64,000 nucleotides of DNA from Streptomyces spinosisporus (GTDB lineage Bacteria > Actinomycetota > Actinomycetes > Streptomycetales > Streptomycetaceae): positions 372,001 to 436,000 of the forward strand of contig NZ_JALDAX010000001.1 of NCBI RefSeq assembly GCF_022698145.1, in the 5' to 3' direction. Each line of letters opens with the position of its first letter. Positions within the stretch are counted from its first letter, which is position 1. Of the stretch, positions 42,549 to 57,539 are shown piece after piece. The notes beneath the pieces are model-generated. The model was not told the DNA's origin and ran no database searches. It saw nothing but the letters and a program-made list of their open reading frames with translations. The translations under genes and the position numbers were made by a program.

Positions 42549-42974
42549 ATGGACATGGACATCCCCGGCGACAAACGGCTGGCGGCCGCGGTCGTGATGG
42601 ACGACGAGGGCAGGGTGCTGCTCGTGCGCCGCAGTGAGACGGAAAAGTTCCTGCCCCGTGTGTGGGGCGTGCCGTGCGGCAAGCTCGAACCGGACGAGAG
42701 CGCCCGGGACGGTGCCCTGCGCGAGCTGAAGGAGGAGACCGGGCTCCTCGGCGAGATCGTCCGCAAGGTCGGCGAGTCGTCCTTCGTCAGTGAGTACGGC
42801 GGCCACGAGGTCAAGAACTGGCAGGAGAACTTCCTGGTCAGGCCGCTGACCCGGCAGATCACGCTGCCCAGGCCCGACCAGGCCCACATCTGGCTGGCAC
42901 GCTCGGAGCTGACCACGGTCGACATCGACGAATACAACCTCGACATCGTCGACCAGGCGTTCACGAGCTCCTGA
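42549..42974 (+). CDS. NUDIX hydrolase
   Basis: A 141-residue protein with a complete Nudix box, GKLEPDESARDGALRELKEE followed by TGL, fitting Gx5Ex7REUxEExGU. It hydrolyses a nucleoside diphosphate linked to some group X. The substrate cannot be told from sequence. GAGGAACC lies just before ATG 42549. In-frame codons upstream to 42480 do not add a conserved region. It lies tail to tail with the cupin-like gene, 22 bases apart. Confidence 0.9.
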   Translation: MDMDIPGDKRLAAAVVMDDEGRVLLVRRSETEKFLPRVWGVPCGKLEPDESARDGALRELKEETGLLGEIVRKVGESSFVSEYGGHEVKNWQENFLVRPLTRQITLPRPDQAHIWLARSELTTVDIDEYNLDIVDQAFTSS

Positions 42975-42996
42975 GCAGTCTTTTCCTGGGCGGTCC

Positions 42997-43722
42997 TCAC
43001 GAGCTCCTGAGCAGCTCGGCGAGCCCGCTCAGCGCACCCAGATAGCCGTCCACGTCCAGCGGCACCTTCGCCACCGCCCCCGGATGGGGGCCCGCCGCGG
43101 TGAACACGTCGGTGTGGGCGCGGCGTCCGCTCCCCGTCTCCAGGAACAGCGTCACCGTCGGCGCGTCCGTGTCGCACCAGGCCCGGTGCAGGGTGTGCGC
43201 CGGAAGGGCGTACGAGCTGCCCGCCGCGTACTGCCCCACATGCGTCATTCGCAGCCGCGCCGGACCGGCCGGCTCCAGCAGCCAGTCCGCCGACCGCTGC
43301 GCCAGCGACTCCTGGTACCGGGCGGCGTCGATCCCGCCCTCGTCGCCGGCCTCGTACAACTCCATCGCGATCCGCCCGCGGACGATGTACGAGGCGAGGG
43401 CGGAGCGGTGGTTGTGGATGTCCTCCTCGCCGACCGCGCCCGAGCCGCGGTGCCACAAGTGGGCGCGGAGCATATGGCGCGGTCCGGCGTCGATCAGCAG
43501 CAGCTTGTCGAAGCCGAGGACATGGCGGTACGACAGCTTCGCGCAGCCCTCCGGGTCGCCCTGGTCGGAGGCGAGTTCGCCGATCAGCTCCAACAACCGC
43601 TCGGGCGAGCCCAGTTCGGCGACGACGGAGCGGGCCGCGGCGGCCCGTTCGTGCTCGGGCGGATCACCCTCCAGCGTTCTGGCCAGCAGCCGCCGTGCCT
43701 CCAGAATCTGCCGACCGCCCAT
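42997..43722 (-). CDS. Cupin-like protein of unknown function
   Basis: A 241-residue protein. The centre IHNHRSALASYIVRGRIAMELYE plus YALPAHTLHRAWCDTDAPTVTLFLETG looks like a two-motif cupin barrel with His ligands, similar in outline to cysteine-dioxygenase-type or small-molecule-binding cupins. The N-terminal third is helical. I do not recognise the family. ATG 43722 follows a GGGGG stretch. It lies 41 bases downstream of the toroid-like gene on the same strand, so the two are probably co-transcribed. Confidence 0.6.
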   Translation of the reverse strand: MGGRQILEARRLLARTLEGDPPEHERAAAARSVVAELGSPERLLELIGELASDQGDPEGCAKLSYRHVLGFDKLLLIDAGPRHMLRAHLWHRGSGAVGEEDIHNHRSALASYIVRGRIAMELYEAGDEGGIDAARYQESLAQRSADWLLEPAGPARLRMTHVGQYAAGSSYALPAHTLHRAWCDTDAPTVTLFLETGSGRRAHTDVFTAAGPHPGAVAKVPLDVDGYLGALSGLAELLRSS

Positions 43723-43763
43723 GCACGTGCCCCCAGTTCCGGCCCCGTCGCCCGGGGCCTGGT

Positions 43764-45152
43764 TCAGTCTTCCGGCTGATACATCCATACGGCATGCGCC
43801 CGCAGCGCCGAAAGACCCTGGTAGGTCATCCAGATGGGTTGCCGCAGCTCACCGCCGTCGGGAACGCCCCAGGACCAGATGCCGCCCGACTGCCCGGCCC
43901 ACACCGCGGTGGCGGCACCGTCCAGCCGCTCCCGCCACGCCTCCTGCAGCCCGTCCTGCGCCGCGACCTCCCGGGCGCCCGGCGTCATCAGCGCGCGGAC
44001 CACCCAGGAGGCGGTGAAGTGCCGTACGTTCAGCACCTCGTGGCGTGAGGGGTCGTCGGTGCGCGGGCGGCGCACCTCCTCGTGCAGGTTGCGCAGATCC
44101 CGGCACTGGTGATGGGGGCCGTCCGGGCAGGTCAGCAGCCAGCGGACGGCGTCCTCGCGGGCGGCGCGCGCCGCCTCGTCCTCGCCCAGCACCCGGGCGG
44201 CCCGGTCCAGGGCCACCACGGCCTGCGCGGTGTGCAGGGAGGAGGGCAGGCCGCGCGGCGGGTCGAGGCGGTAGCCCCAGCAGCGCAGATGGTCGCGGCG
44301 GGCGTCACCGATCGAGCCCTCGGCGAGGGCCTCGCGCAGCTGGGACAGTACGGCGGCGTCGGGGGCGGCGCGCAGCAGGCCGCGCAGCACGGTCGTCACG
44401 ACATGGGTCGACTGCCGTCCGGCGCGGTCGAGTTCATGGGTGAACGCGGCCGTGCACCGGTCCACCTCCTGCGCCAGCCGCTCGCGCGACACACCGGCCC
44501 GGCCCAGCGCGCCGAGGACCAGCGCGGTGACCTCCGGCCGCGCCTCGGCGCCCTGCGACCGCGCCGACCAGCCGCCGTCCGGCAGCCTGAGCCGCCACAG
44601 GGTGTCCACCAGGTCCCCGGGGTGCAGCCGGCCGTCCGGCACGCCGAGGTCGAGCACGACGTGCAGGCCGTACGCGGTGCCGACCGAGGTGGGCCGGACC
44701 GGGCCGGTCTCGCTCAGCGAGTGCGACCAGCCGGTGAGGCGGCCGCGGGCCGGGTCGTCGACGACGGACAGCTTCTCGACGAGCGTGGTGTACGCGGACG
44801 CGAAGACATCGGGGAGCGGGCCGGGCGACACACGCTCCGCGGACCGGGGAGCGGGGATGCCGGGCCGGTCCGGACCGGCCGCGGCGCGGGCCCGGACCAG
44901 GGCCGCCGCCAGCCAGGCGGCAACCCCCGTCCCGATCCCGCTGACCCCGGAGATCAGATACCGGGCGGCCTCACCGCCCAGGGACTGCGGCAGCACGCCG
45001 AACAGGAACTGGAACACGCCGTACCCGGCAGCGGCGCAGCCGAGACTGCCCAGCCAGCCGACGAACCGTGCGGTCTCGCCGGGCCCGCCGGGTTCCGGTG
45101 GTGCCGGGTGGTCGGATCTCAAGGGACGGCGTCCCAGCTGCTGTTGAGACAA
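43764..45152 (-). CDS. Membrane-anchored alpha/alpha-toroid (terpene-cyclase-like fold) protein, unknown function
   Basis: A 462-residue protein. Two hydrophobic segments near the N-terminus (WLGSLGCAAAGYGVFQFLFG and the one ending WLAAALV) are followed by repeated helical units with LPDGGWSARSQGAEARPEVTALVLGALGRAG and GGIWSWGVPDGG, reminiscent of the QW/GGW repeats of squalene cyclase and prenyltransferase toroids. No DxDD catalytic motif is seen, so it is probably not a cyclase. TTG 45152 is preceded by GGGAG; GTG 45179 is an alternative. A cupin-like gene follows in the same direction. Confidence 0.6.
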   Translation of the reverse strand: MSQQQLGRRPLRSDHPAPPEPGGPGETARFVGWLGSLGCAAAGYGVFQFLFGVLPQSLGGEAARYLISGVSGIGTGVAAWLAAALVRARAAAGPDRPGIPAPRSAERVSPGPLPDVFASAYTTLVEKLSVVDDPARGRLTGWSHSLSETGPVRPTSVGTAYGLHVVLDLGVPDGRLHPGDLVDTLWRLRLPDGGWSARSQGAEARPEVTALVLGALGRAGVSRERLAQEVDRCTAAFTHELDRAGRQSTHVVTTVLRGLLRAAPDAAVLSQLREALAEGSIGDARRDHLRCWGYRLDPPRGLPSSLHTAQAVVALDRAARVLGEDEAARAAREDAVRWLLTCPDGPHHQCRDLRNLHEEVRRPRTDDPSRHEVLNVRHFTASWVVRALMTPGAREVAAQDGLQEAWRERLDGAATAVWAGQSGGIWSWGVPDGGELRQPIWMTYQGLSALRAHAVWMYQPED

Positions 45153-45202
45153 GGCGTGCTCCCTCCCCCGGGGCGGCACGTGACTTCCGCGAAGATTCCA
45201 GT

Positions 45203-46021
45203 CTAAGTGGTGTACGGGGCCTGTGAGTCGCCGACCGGAACGAGTGTCTCCGCGAGCAGCCCCGCGAAGTCCGCGGGATGTTCGGCCACGCCGACATGCC
45301 CGCCGGGAAACTCGACGAAACCGCTGCCGGTGTGCCGGGAGAGGAACTGTGCGGTGCGATGGAGGAGTTGACCCCGGGAATCGGCGCCTGCGGCGAGGGT
45401 GAGACGGGCGGGGGAGGCGGTCAGTGCGGCGAGATCGGGGTCGTATGCCGTGAACGACGTCAGGACGTGGGCGAGAAAGAGGGCCATCGGGCTGCCCAAC
45501 TCCTGCTCACGCGTGAGCGGTTGCGGTTCACCAGCCTCCTGCACGGGCTCCGCCCCGCTCAGTACGGCGCCCAGCCGAGCACCGGCCGCGCGCAGCCCGG
45601 CCGCGCGATAGACGTCGTAGACCTCCTGGAACGCGGCCTGTTGCCGTGCCCCGTCCGGCAGCACTCCCACGCACGGCGGCTCGTGCGCGACGACGTGGCG
45701 CAGCCGCCCGGGATGCCGGGCGAGCAGGTCGAGAGAGGCGATCGCGCCGGAACTGGTACCGAGGACGTACGCCGACTCGCCCTCGGGCAGGACCTCGTCG
45801 AGCACTTGGAGCGCCCTGTCGCTCCAGTCCTCCACCCGCTGCTCGCCCACGGGTTCGCCGAGCCGCCCGTGGGCGAGCCCGAGGGGGTCGCAGGTGACGA
45901 CGGTGAACCGATCGGCGAGCGCATCGGTCATCCGGTCGAACCCCATGGGGTGCCCGGCGCCCCCGGGAAGGACGAGGAGAACCGGCCCCGAGCCGCGCAT
46001 GTCGTAGTAGAGATCAGTCAT
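45203..46021 (-). CDS. Alpha/beta hydrolase
   Basis: A 272-residue protein with LLVLPGGAGHPMGFDRM (oxyanion region), YVLGTSSGAIASLDLLARHPGRL (nucleophile Ser in GTSSGA) and FPGGHVGVAEHPADFAGLL (catalytic His). The substrate is unknown. Its start (ATG 46021) overlaps the 3' end of the TetR gene by eight bases, so it is controlled together with that regulator. Confidence 0.9.
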   Translation of the reverse strand: MTDLYYDMRGSGPVLLVLPGGAGHPMGFDRMTDALADRFTVVTCDPLGLAHGRLGEPVGEQRVEDWSDRALQVLDEVLPEGESAYVLGTSSGAIASLDLLARHPGRLRHVVAHEPPCVGVLPDGARQQAAFQEVYDVYRAAGLRAAGARLGAVLSGAEPVQEAGEPQPLTREQELGSPMALFLAHVLTSFTAYDPDLAALTASPARLTLAAGADSRGQLLHRTAQFLSRHTGSGFVEFPGGHVGVAEHPADFAGLLAETLVPVGDSQAPYTT

Positions 46022-46601
46022 CGTGGTCGGTCTCCTCACGAGGCCAGTGCATGAGCGTGATGTGCAGGGCGTCGACGGCCTTGTCCCAGGACCGCTGTAC
46101 GTCGCGCGGGGCGCCGAAGCCGCCGGCGGCCTCCAGGGCGCAGTAGCCGTGGAAGGTGCTGCGCAGCAGGCGCACGGCGTCGGTGAGGTCGGGCTCCTCG
46201 AGGCCGTAGGCGCGGAGCATGCCGTAGGTGATCTCGGCGGTGCGGCGCATGACGGGGGAGTCGACGACCAGGGCCTGGTCGATACGGATCTGCGTCGCGG
46301 CATACCGCCCCGGCCGCCGGAGCGCGAACTCCCGGTACGCCCCGGCGAAGGCCACCAAGGCATCCTTCCCGGCCCGCCCGGCCACGGCCGCAGCAATCCG
46401 GTCGATCATCTCGCCCCCGGCCAGCAACGCCATCCGCGTCCGCAGATCCTGCAAGCTCCTGACATGCGCATACAAACTCGCATCCTTCACCCCGACCCGC
46501 CGAGCCACCCCAGACAACGTCACCTTCTCGAACCCCACCTCATCAGCAAGATCCGCGGCTACGGCGACGATGCGGTGGGGGGTGAGGCCGGCTCTGGGCA
46601 T
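46014..46601 (-). CDS. TetR-family repressor
   Basis: A 195-residue protein. LTPHRIVAVAADLADEVGFEKVTLSGVARRVGVKDASLYAHVRS is the TetR helix-turn-helix, and the C-terminal ligand domain (VMRRTAEITYGMLRAYGLEEPDLTDAVRLLRSTFHGYCALEA) resembles the TetR_C_33/WHG type. It is divergent from the MFS transporter gene and co-transcribed with an alpha/beta hydrolase gene. Dyads at 46629-46664 in the shared promoter are its probable operators. Confidence 0.92.
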   Translation of the reverse strand: MPRAGLTPHRIVAVAADLADEVGFEKVTLSGVARRVGVKDASLYAHVRSLQDLRTRMALLAGGEMIDRIAAAVAGRAGKDALVAFAGAYREFALRRPGRYAATQIRIDQALVVDSPVMRRTAEITYGMLRAYGLEEPDLTDAVRLLRSTFHGYCALEAAGGFGAPRDVQRSWDKAVDALHITLMHWPREETDHDD

Positions 46602-46628
46602 GGGGGCCTTTCTGTGGGGCCGGGGCGA

Positions 46629-46664
46629 AAACCTAGGAGATCTAGGTTTATGCCTAGTGTAGGC
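46629..46664. promoter_or_regulatory. Tandem operator dyads for the TetR regulator
   Basis: AAACCTAG-N5-CTAGGTTT (46629-46649) is a perfect 8-bp inverted repeat. GCCTA-GTG-TAGGC (46652-46664) is a second. CTAGG-N6-CCTAG (46642-46657) bridges both. The shared core CCTAG suggests two overlapping binding sites between the TetR gene and the MFS gene. Confidence 0.75.
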
Positions 46665-46733
46665 AGGGTGGAGTGGACGAGCGAGCGTTTATTCGGTGGG
46701 GCCATGGGGGCGGTCCGGGAGAGGGTGTGAGGT

Positions 46734-51760
<5,027 letters not shown>

Positions 51761-51764
<4 letters not shown>

Positions 51765-52729
51765 TTGGACTCCTCCCCCCTTCCGAAGCCCATGATCCTG
51801 CCCTGGAAGAGCGTGACGACGCAGATCAGCAGCGTGAGGATGACGGCGCCCGCGCTGCCGGCGCCGTAGTCCTGGTTCTCGCCGAGGGCCGTCTTGTACA
51901 GGACCATGAGCGGTGTCTGACCCCAGGTGGCCCTGGTCGTGATGATGTTGAAGAACTCGTCGAACGCCTGGTAGGCGGCGATGAGCAGCAGCAGGATCAC
52001 GGCGGTGGAGGTGGCGCGCAGCTGGGGCAGGGTGATGTACCGGAAGGTCTGCCAGCCGGGCTTCGCGCCGTCGATCGCGGCCGCCTCGTACAGCTCCGGC
52101 GGGATGTTCTGCAGGGCCGCGAGGAACAGGATCATGTAGAAGCCGGCCTGCAGCCACAGCCGTACGGTCACGATGACCAGCCAGTACCAGGGCGGGTTCG
52201 GGTCGGACAGATAGGCGATGTTGTCGACGCCGAACCAGCCGAGCACCGTGTTCATCAGACCGAAGCGAACGCCGGTGAAGACGGACATCTTCCAGATCAG
52301 CGCGGCGGCGACGTAGGAGACGGCGGTGGGCAGGAAGAACACCGACCGGAAGAACGCCCGCATGAACCGCAGCCGGTGCACCAGCAGCGCGAGCCCCAGG
52401 GACAGCGCCCAGGTGAGCGGCACGATAAGCGCGGCGAACACCGTGAACGTCACCAGCGAACCGGTGAAGTTGGAGTTCTTCAGCATGCTCGTGTAGTTGT
52501 CGAAGCCGATGAACCTGCTCGGCGTGACGGTGAAGCGGGCGTCGAAGAAGCTGAGCCAGACGCTCCAGCCGATCGGTACGAAGACGAAGATCACCAGGCC
52601 GATGAGGAACGGGCCGGTGAAGAGCCAGAAGTTGAAGGCCGGGCTGCCCCGCAGGGCCCGCCGCGGCCGGCCCTGGGAGGCCTTGGCCGGGGCGGGGCGG
52701 GCAACCCCGCGCGTGGTGGTGGTCGACAT
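51761..52729 (-). CDS. Carbohydrate ABC transporter permease (MalF-type)
   Basis: A 322-residue protein. A basic N-terminus is followed by FNFWLFTGPFLIGLVIFVFVPIGWSVWLSFFD and five further membrane segments. The EAA loop is IPPELYEAAAIDGAKPGWQTFRYITLPQL. WSVWLSFFD-type sequence is characteristic of CUT1 MalF homologues. It pairs with the MalG-type permease and lies 20 bases after the lipoprotein gene. Confidence 0.92.
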
Positions 52730-52749
52730 GGCGTCGTCTCTCGGCCGGC

Positions 52750-54015
52750 CTAGCCGAAGAGCTTCTCGAGCTCGGCGTCGACCTTCTTCTCCGCGGTGCT
52801 CAGCGCGGCGTCCGGGTCGCCGTTCTTGCGGACGCTGTTGGCGAAGGCGTCCTGGACCGCCGTGATCATGGCCTGGGTCCAGCCGATGTTGTCGAAGTGC
52901 CCGTAGGTGTTGAAGAGCTTGACGCCCTCGGCGGGCAGTCCCGACTGGAGCTTGGTGGCGCCCTGCGCGATGGAGGTGCGCGGCGGGATGTGGAAGCCGT
53001 ACGAAGTGGCCCAGTCCTCCTGGTACTTCTTCTGGTCGATCCACAGCCACTTGACGTACTCCTTGGCCGCGTCGACGTTCTTGCCCTTGGCGTTGACGAA
53101 CATCGACCAACCGCCGTTGTAGACCGAGAGCTTGCCCGCGTCCCCGACCTTGGGGAAGGGGAAGACGCCGAGGTCGTCGCCGAGCGCCTTCTGCATGGCG
53201 GGCATCGCCCACATGCCGCTGAACTGGATCGCGCACAGGCCCTGGTCGATCGCGGACGGGTCCCAGTAGTCGGCCGGGGCGTCGAGGAGCAGGTTGCCGC
53301 TGGTGAACAGCGTGCGCAGCTGCTTCATGCCGGCGACCACCGCGTCCGTGTGGAAGGCGGGCTTGTTGTCGGCGGTCAGGGTGTCGGCGCCGGCCGACCA
53401 GATGAGCGGGTTGATGACCGCGGTGAGGTCGTTGCCGAGGTAGACGCCCTTGACCTTGTCCGTGGTGAGCTTGGCCGCCGCCTCGATCAGCTCGTCGAGT
53501 GTGGTCGGCACGTCGACCTTCGCCTTCTCCAGCATCGACTTGCGGTAGAAGAAGAACTGCGGGTCGTCGATCATGCGGACGCCGTAGATCTTCCCGTCCA
53601 CCGTGTGCGACGTGATGTCGGCCTGGTTGAAGTCGGACTTGACCGGGTCGATGATGTCGCTGAGGTCGGCCACCTGTCCGCTCTTGACGAGCTGGATCTG
53701 CGGGTGGAACTCGAAGACGTCGGGCGCCTGCTTGGTGAGCAGCGCGGCGAAGAGCTTCGCCTCGAAGTTGCTGCCGGTGATCCAGCTGGTGCGCACATGA
53801 GTGTCCTTGTACGCGGCCGCGTACCGCTTGATGGCCTGCTCCGTGCCCGCCTCGCCGTAGGCGTGGAAGTACTGGACCAGCTGTTTGCCCGACCCCGATC
53901 CGCCCCCGCGCCCGTTGTTGCTGCCGCACGCGGCCAGCGTCCCGGCGGCCGCCATGCCCGCGGCAGCCCTGAACAGGGACCGGCGGGAGAAGTTGCTGTT
54001 GCTCATTGCCGACAT
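52750..54015 (-). CDS. Sugar-binding lipoprotein of a CUT1 ABC importer
   Basis: A 421-residue extracellular solute-binding protein (family 1). The N-terminus has twin arginines (FSRRSLFRAAAGMAAAGTLAAC), so it is exported probably by Tat and lipidated at the Cys. Later blocks such as KLVQYFHAYGE-like strands and LLTKQAPDVFEFHPQIQ fit the maltose/oligosaccharide-binding class. The sugar is unknown; galacto-oligosaccharide is inferred from the beta-galactosidase in the same operon. ATG 54015 is preceded by AAGGA; ATG 54006 is an alternative. Confidence 0.92.
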   Translation of the reverse strand: MSAMSNSNFSRRSLFRAAAGMAAAGTLAACGSNNGRGGGSGSGKQLVQYFHAYGEAGTEQAIKRYAAAYKDTHVRTSWITGSNFEAKLFAALLTKQAPDVFEFHPQIQLVKSGQVADLSDIIDPVKSDFNQADITSHTVDGKIYGVRMIDDPQFFFYRKSMLEKAKVDVPTTLDELIEAAAKLTTDKVKGVYLGNDLTAVINPLIWSAGADTLTADNKPAFHTDAVVAGMKQLRTLFTSGNLLLDAPADYWDPSAIDQGLCAIQFSGMWAMPAMQKALGDDLGVFPFPKVGDAGKLSVYNGGWSMFVNAKGKNVDAAKEYVKWLWIDQKKYQEDWATSYGFHIPPRTSIAQGATKLQSGLPAEGVKLFNTYGHFDNIGWTQAMITAVQDAFANSVRKNGDPDAALSTAEKKVDAELEKLFG

Positions 54016-54102
54016 GCTGACGTCCTTGTCTCGAGTGCTGCTGCGGCTCCACGCCTTCAGCGCTACGGCGCCCTGAGGCGCGACGTGCTGTGCGGTGCGG
54101 GG

Positions 54103-54131
54103 ACGTTAGCCTTACGCCAATCCTTCGGCAA
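54103..54131 (-). promoter_or_regulatory. Promoter of the sugar importer operon (TTGCCG-N17-TAACGT)
   Basis: On the minus strand TTGCCG (54131-54126) and TAACGT (54108-54103) are separated by exactly 17 bases, about 90 bases before the lipoprotein start. A CCTTcggcAAGG mini-dyad overlaps the -35 box. Confidence 0.55.
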
Positions 54132-54167
54132 GGGGTTGGACGAAGCCTGCATGAAGCGTTGTCTGCG

Positions 54168-54183
54168 GTTCGGCATACCGAAC
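54168..54183. promoter_or_regulatory. Inverted repeat GTTCGG-CATA-CCGAAC, candidate ROK operator
   Basis: Perfect 6-bp arms 37 bases upstream of the -35 box of the importer operon and 70 bases from the ROK gene end. Probably the control site of the importer and beta-galactosidase genes. Confidence 0.5.
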
Positions 54184-54205
54184 AGGGCGGTGACACAAGG
54201 GGGTT

Positions 54206-54240
54206 GAGGGCCGCCGGACCGGGTGTGGTCGGCGGCCCTC
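54206..54240 (-). terminator. Terminator of the ROK gene
   Basis: GAGGGCCGCCG (54206-54216) pairs with CGGCGGCCCTC (54230-54240), a perfect 11-bp stem with a 13-base loop starting 13 bases beyond the ROK stop codon. Confidence 0.7.
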
Positions 54241-54252
54241 TGTTCGCGGGTG

Positions 54253-55503
54253 CTACGGCGTCACGGTGCGGTTCTTACCGTGCTGCCGTGCCCGCTGCGG
54301 CGCGGGGCGCTGGCCCACCGACTGCAGCGCGCCCTCCAGGGCGAACGTGGCGGCGCCCAGGCACACCGGGTCCGTGGGGATGGGGGACAGGACGATCTCG
54401 GTGGCCGCCATCGGCCGCGGCAGCGCATGCCGGGCCACGCCCTCGCGCACCTCGGCGACCAGGGGCTCGCCGAGCGCGCTCGCGACCCAGCTGCTGAGCA
54501 CCACCACTTCGGGGTTGAACAGATTGACCAGGTCGGCGATGCCGGCGCCGAGGTACTTGACGGTCTCGCGGACCACCTTGAGCGCCACCGGGTCGTTCTC
54601 GCGCAGCGCCTGCGCCAGCGCGTCGATGGTGGCCGTCTGGTCCTCGGGGTGCAGCAGGGTGCTGTCGGGGCACAGCTCCCGCAGCGTCAGCATGATCCCG
54701 GACGCGCCGACGTAGGCCTCCACGCAGCCGTTTTTGCCGCAACGGCACAGTCTGCCGTCCAGCACGATCGTGGTGTGGCCCCACTCGCCGGCGCTGTTGC
54801 TGACGCCCCGGTGCAGTGCGCCGCCCAGGACCAGTCCCGCGCCCACGCCGGTGCCGAGGTTGACCACCACGGCGTCCCCGCGCCCGCGCACCGCACCGAA
54901 CCACAGCTCGGCCACCGCGGAGGCGCGCAGGGGGTTGTCCAGATACAGCGGGTAGGCGATGTGCTCGGTGAGCAGATCCAGCAGTGGCACGTCGTGCCAG
55001 TTCCAGTTCGGCGCGTACTCCGAGACGCCGGTCGCCCGGTCGACCTGTCCCGGCACGCTCACCCCGACACCGAGGACCCGGGCGCCCTCGATCCCGGCCT
55101 GCGCCACCACCGAGCCGACGGCGGCGGCGACATGGCCGACCACCTGCTCGGGCAGGCTCTCGCCGGGGCGGACGTCCTCGTCGGCGCGGGCCAGGACGTT
55201 GAGCGCCAGGTCGAAGAGCTCGACATGGACGTACGTCTCCGCGATGTCGACGCCGATCAGCGCGCCCCCCGACGCGTTGACGGCGACCAGGCCCCGGGGG
55301 CGGCCGCCCGCCGAGTCCTCGAAGCCGACCTCGGTGATCATCCGCAGGTCCAGCAGCTCGCCGACGAGGGTGGCGACCGTCGCCAGGCTCAGCCCGGTCG
55401 CGGCGGCCAGCTCCTGCCGTGAGGTGGGAGACTGGGCGATGATCTGGCGCAGCACCTCGTACCGGTTCGCCGTACGGATGTCACGCGATGTGCCGCGCCT
55501 CAT
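54253..55503 (-). CDS. ROK-family transcriptional regulator
   Basis: A 416-residue protein. The N-terminal winged helix (NRYEVLRQIIAQSPTSRQELAAATGLSLATVATLVGELLDLRMITEVG) is followed by a sugar-kinase-like domain with GVDIAETYVHVEL, VVNLGTGVGAGLVLGG, and the zinc motif CRCGKNGCVEAY. It is of the NagC/XylR repressor type, which releases DNA on binding a sugar or sugar phosphate. It lies upstream of and parallel to the sugar importer operon, its likely target, and downstream of the AldO gene. ATG 55503 gives the standard N-terminus. Confidence 0.92.
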   Translation of the reverse strand: MRRGTSRDIRTANRYEVLRQIIAQSPTSRQELAAATGLSLATVATLVGELLDLRMITEVGFEDSAGGRPRGLVAVNASGGALIGVDIAETYVHVELFDLALNVLARADEDVRPGESLPEQVVGHVAAAVGSVVAQAGIEGARVLGVGVSVPGQVDRATGVSEYAPNWNWHDVPLLDLLTEHIAYPLYLDNPLRASAVAELWFGAVRGRGDAVVVNLGTGVGAGLVLGGALHRGVSNSAGEWGHTTIVLDGRLCRCGKNGCVEAYVGASGIMLTLRELCPDSTLLHPEDQTATIDALAQALRENDPVALKVVRETVKYLGAGIADLVNLFNPEVVVLSSWVASALGEPLVAEVREGVARHALPRPMAATEIVLSPIPTDPVCLGAATFALEGALQSVGQRPAPQRARQHGKNRTVTP

Positions 55504-55650
55504 CGAACTCCCCTCCCTGCCGGCACTCCTCCGGCGCGGCGCAAGGCTATGGTCTGCGGGAGACTTTCGACAAGGGCTTAGGAAAGGGGTTTGAGAAAGC
55601 CCCCTTCCCGCGCGCCGGGCGGTGCGGGCCTGCGTGAAGTCGCTGGATAT

Positions 55651-55710
55651 CGCCGGAGAGCACCGAAGAGCACCGAAGAGCGCCGGAGAGCACCGGAGAT
55701 CACCGGGGAT
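55651..55710. repeat. Six tandem copies of a 10-bp unit (CRCCGRAGAG)
   Basis: Units are CGCCGGAGAG, CACCGAAGAG, CACCGAAGAG, CGCCGGAGAG, CACCGGAGAT and CACCGGGGAT, with no spacers. The array fills 55651-55710, ending exactly at the stop codon of the AldO gene (55711) and lying about 150 bases upstream of the ROK start. The period equals one helical turn. Confidence 0.85.
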
Positions 55711-57370
<1,660 letters not shown>

Positions 57371-57386
57371 GACCTGCCACAGACCA

Positions 57387-57401
57387 GGGTCCGGGGGACC
57401 C
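57387..57401 (+). terminator. Small hairpin GGGTCC-GGG-GGACCC after the pseudogene
   Basis: A perfect 6-bp G+C stem 17 bases after the pseudogene stop, probably its former terminator. Confidence 0.4.
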
Positions 57402-57539
57402 TTGTGCCCGACCCGCTGTTTCCGCCAAACGCCTCCCTATCGGGATATATCGCGCATCACGTGGGGACCCGCCCCGGCCGTCGCGCGGGCAAGGGCATAC
57501 CGTGAGGAGTCGTACGTCCGAACCGGGAGGAGCGTGGGG

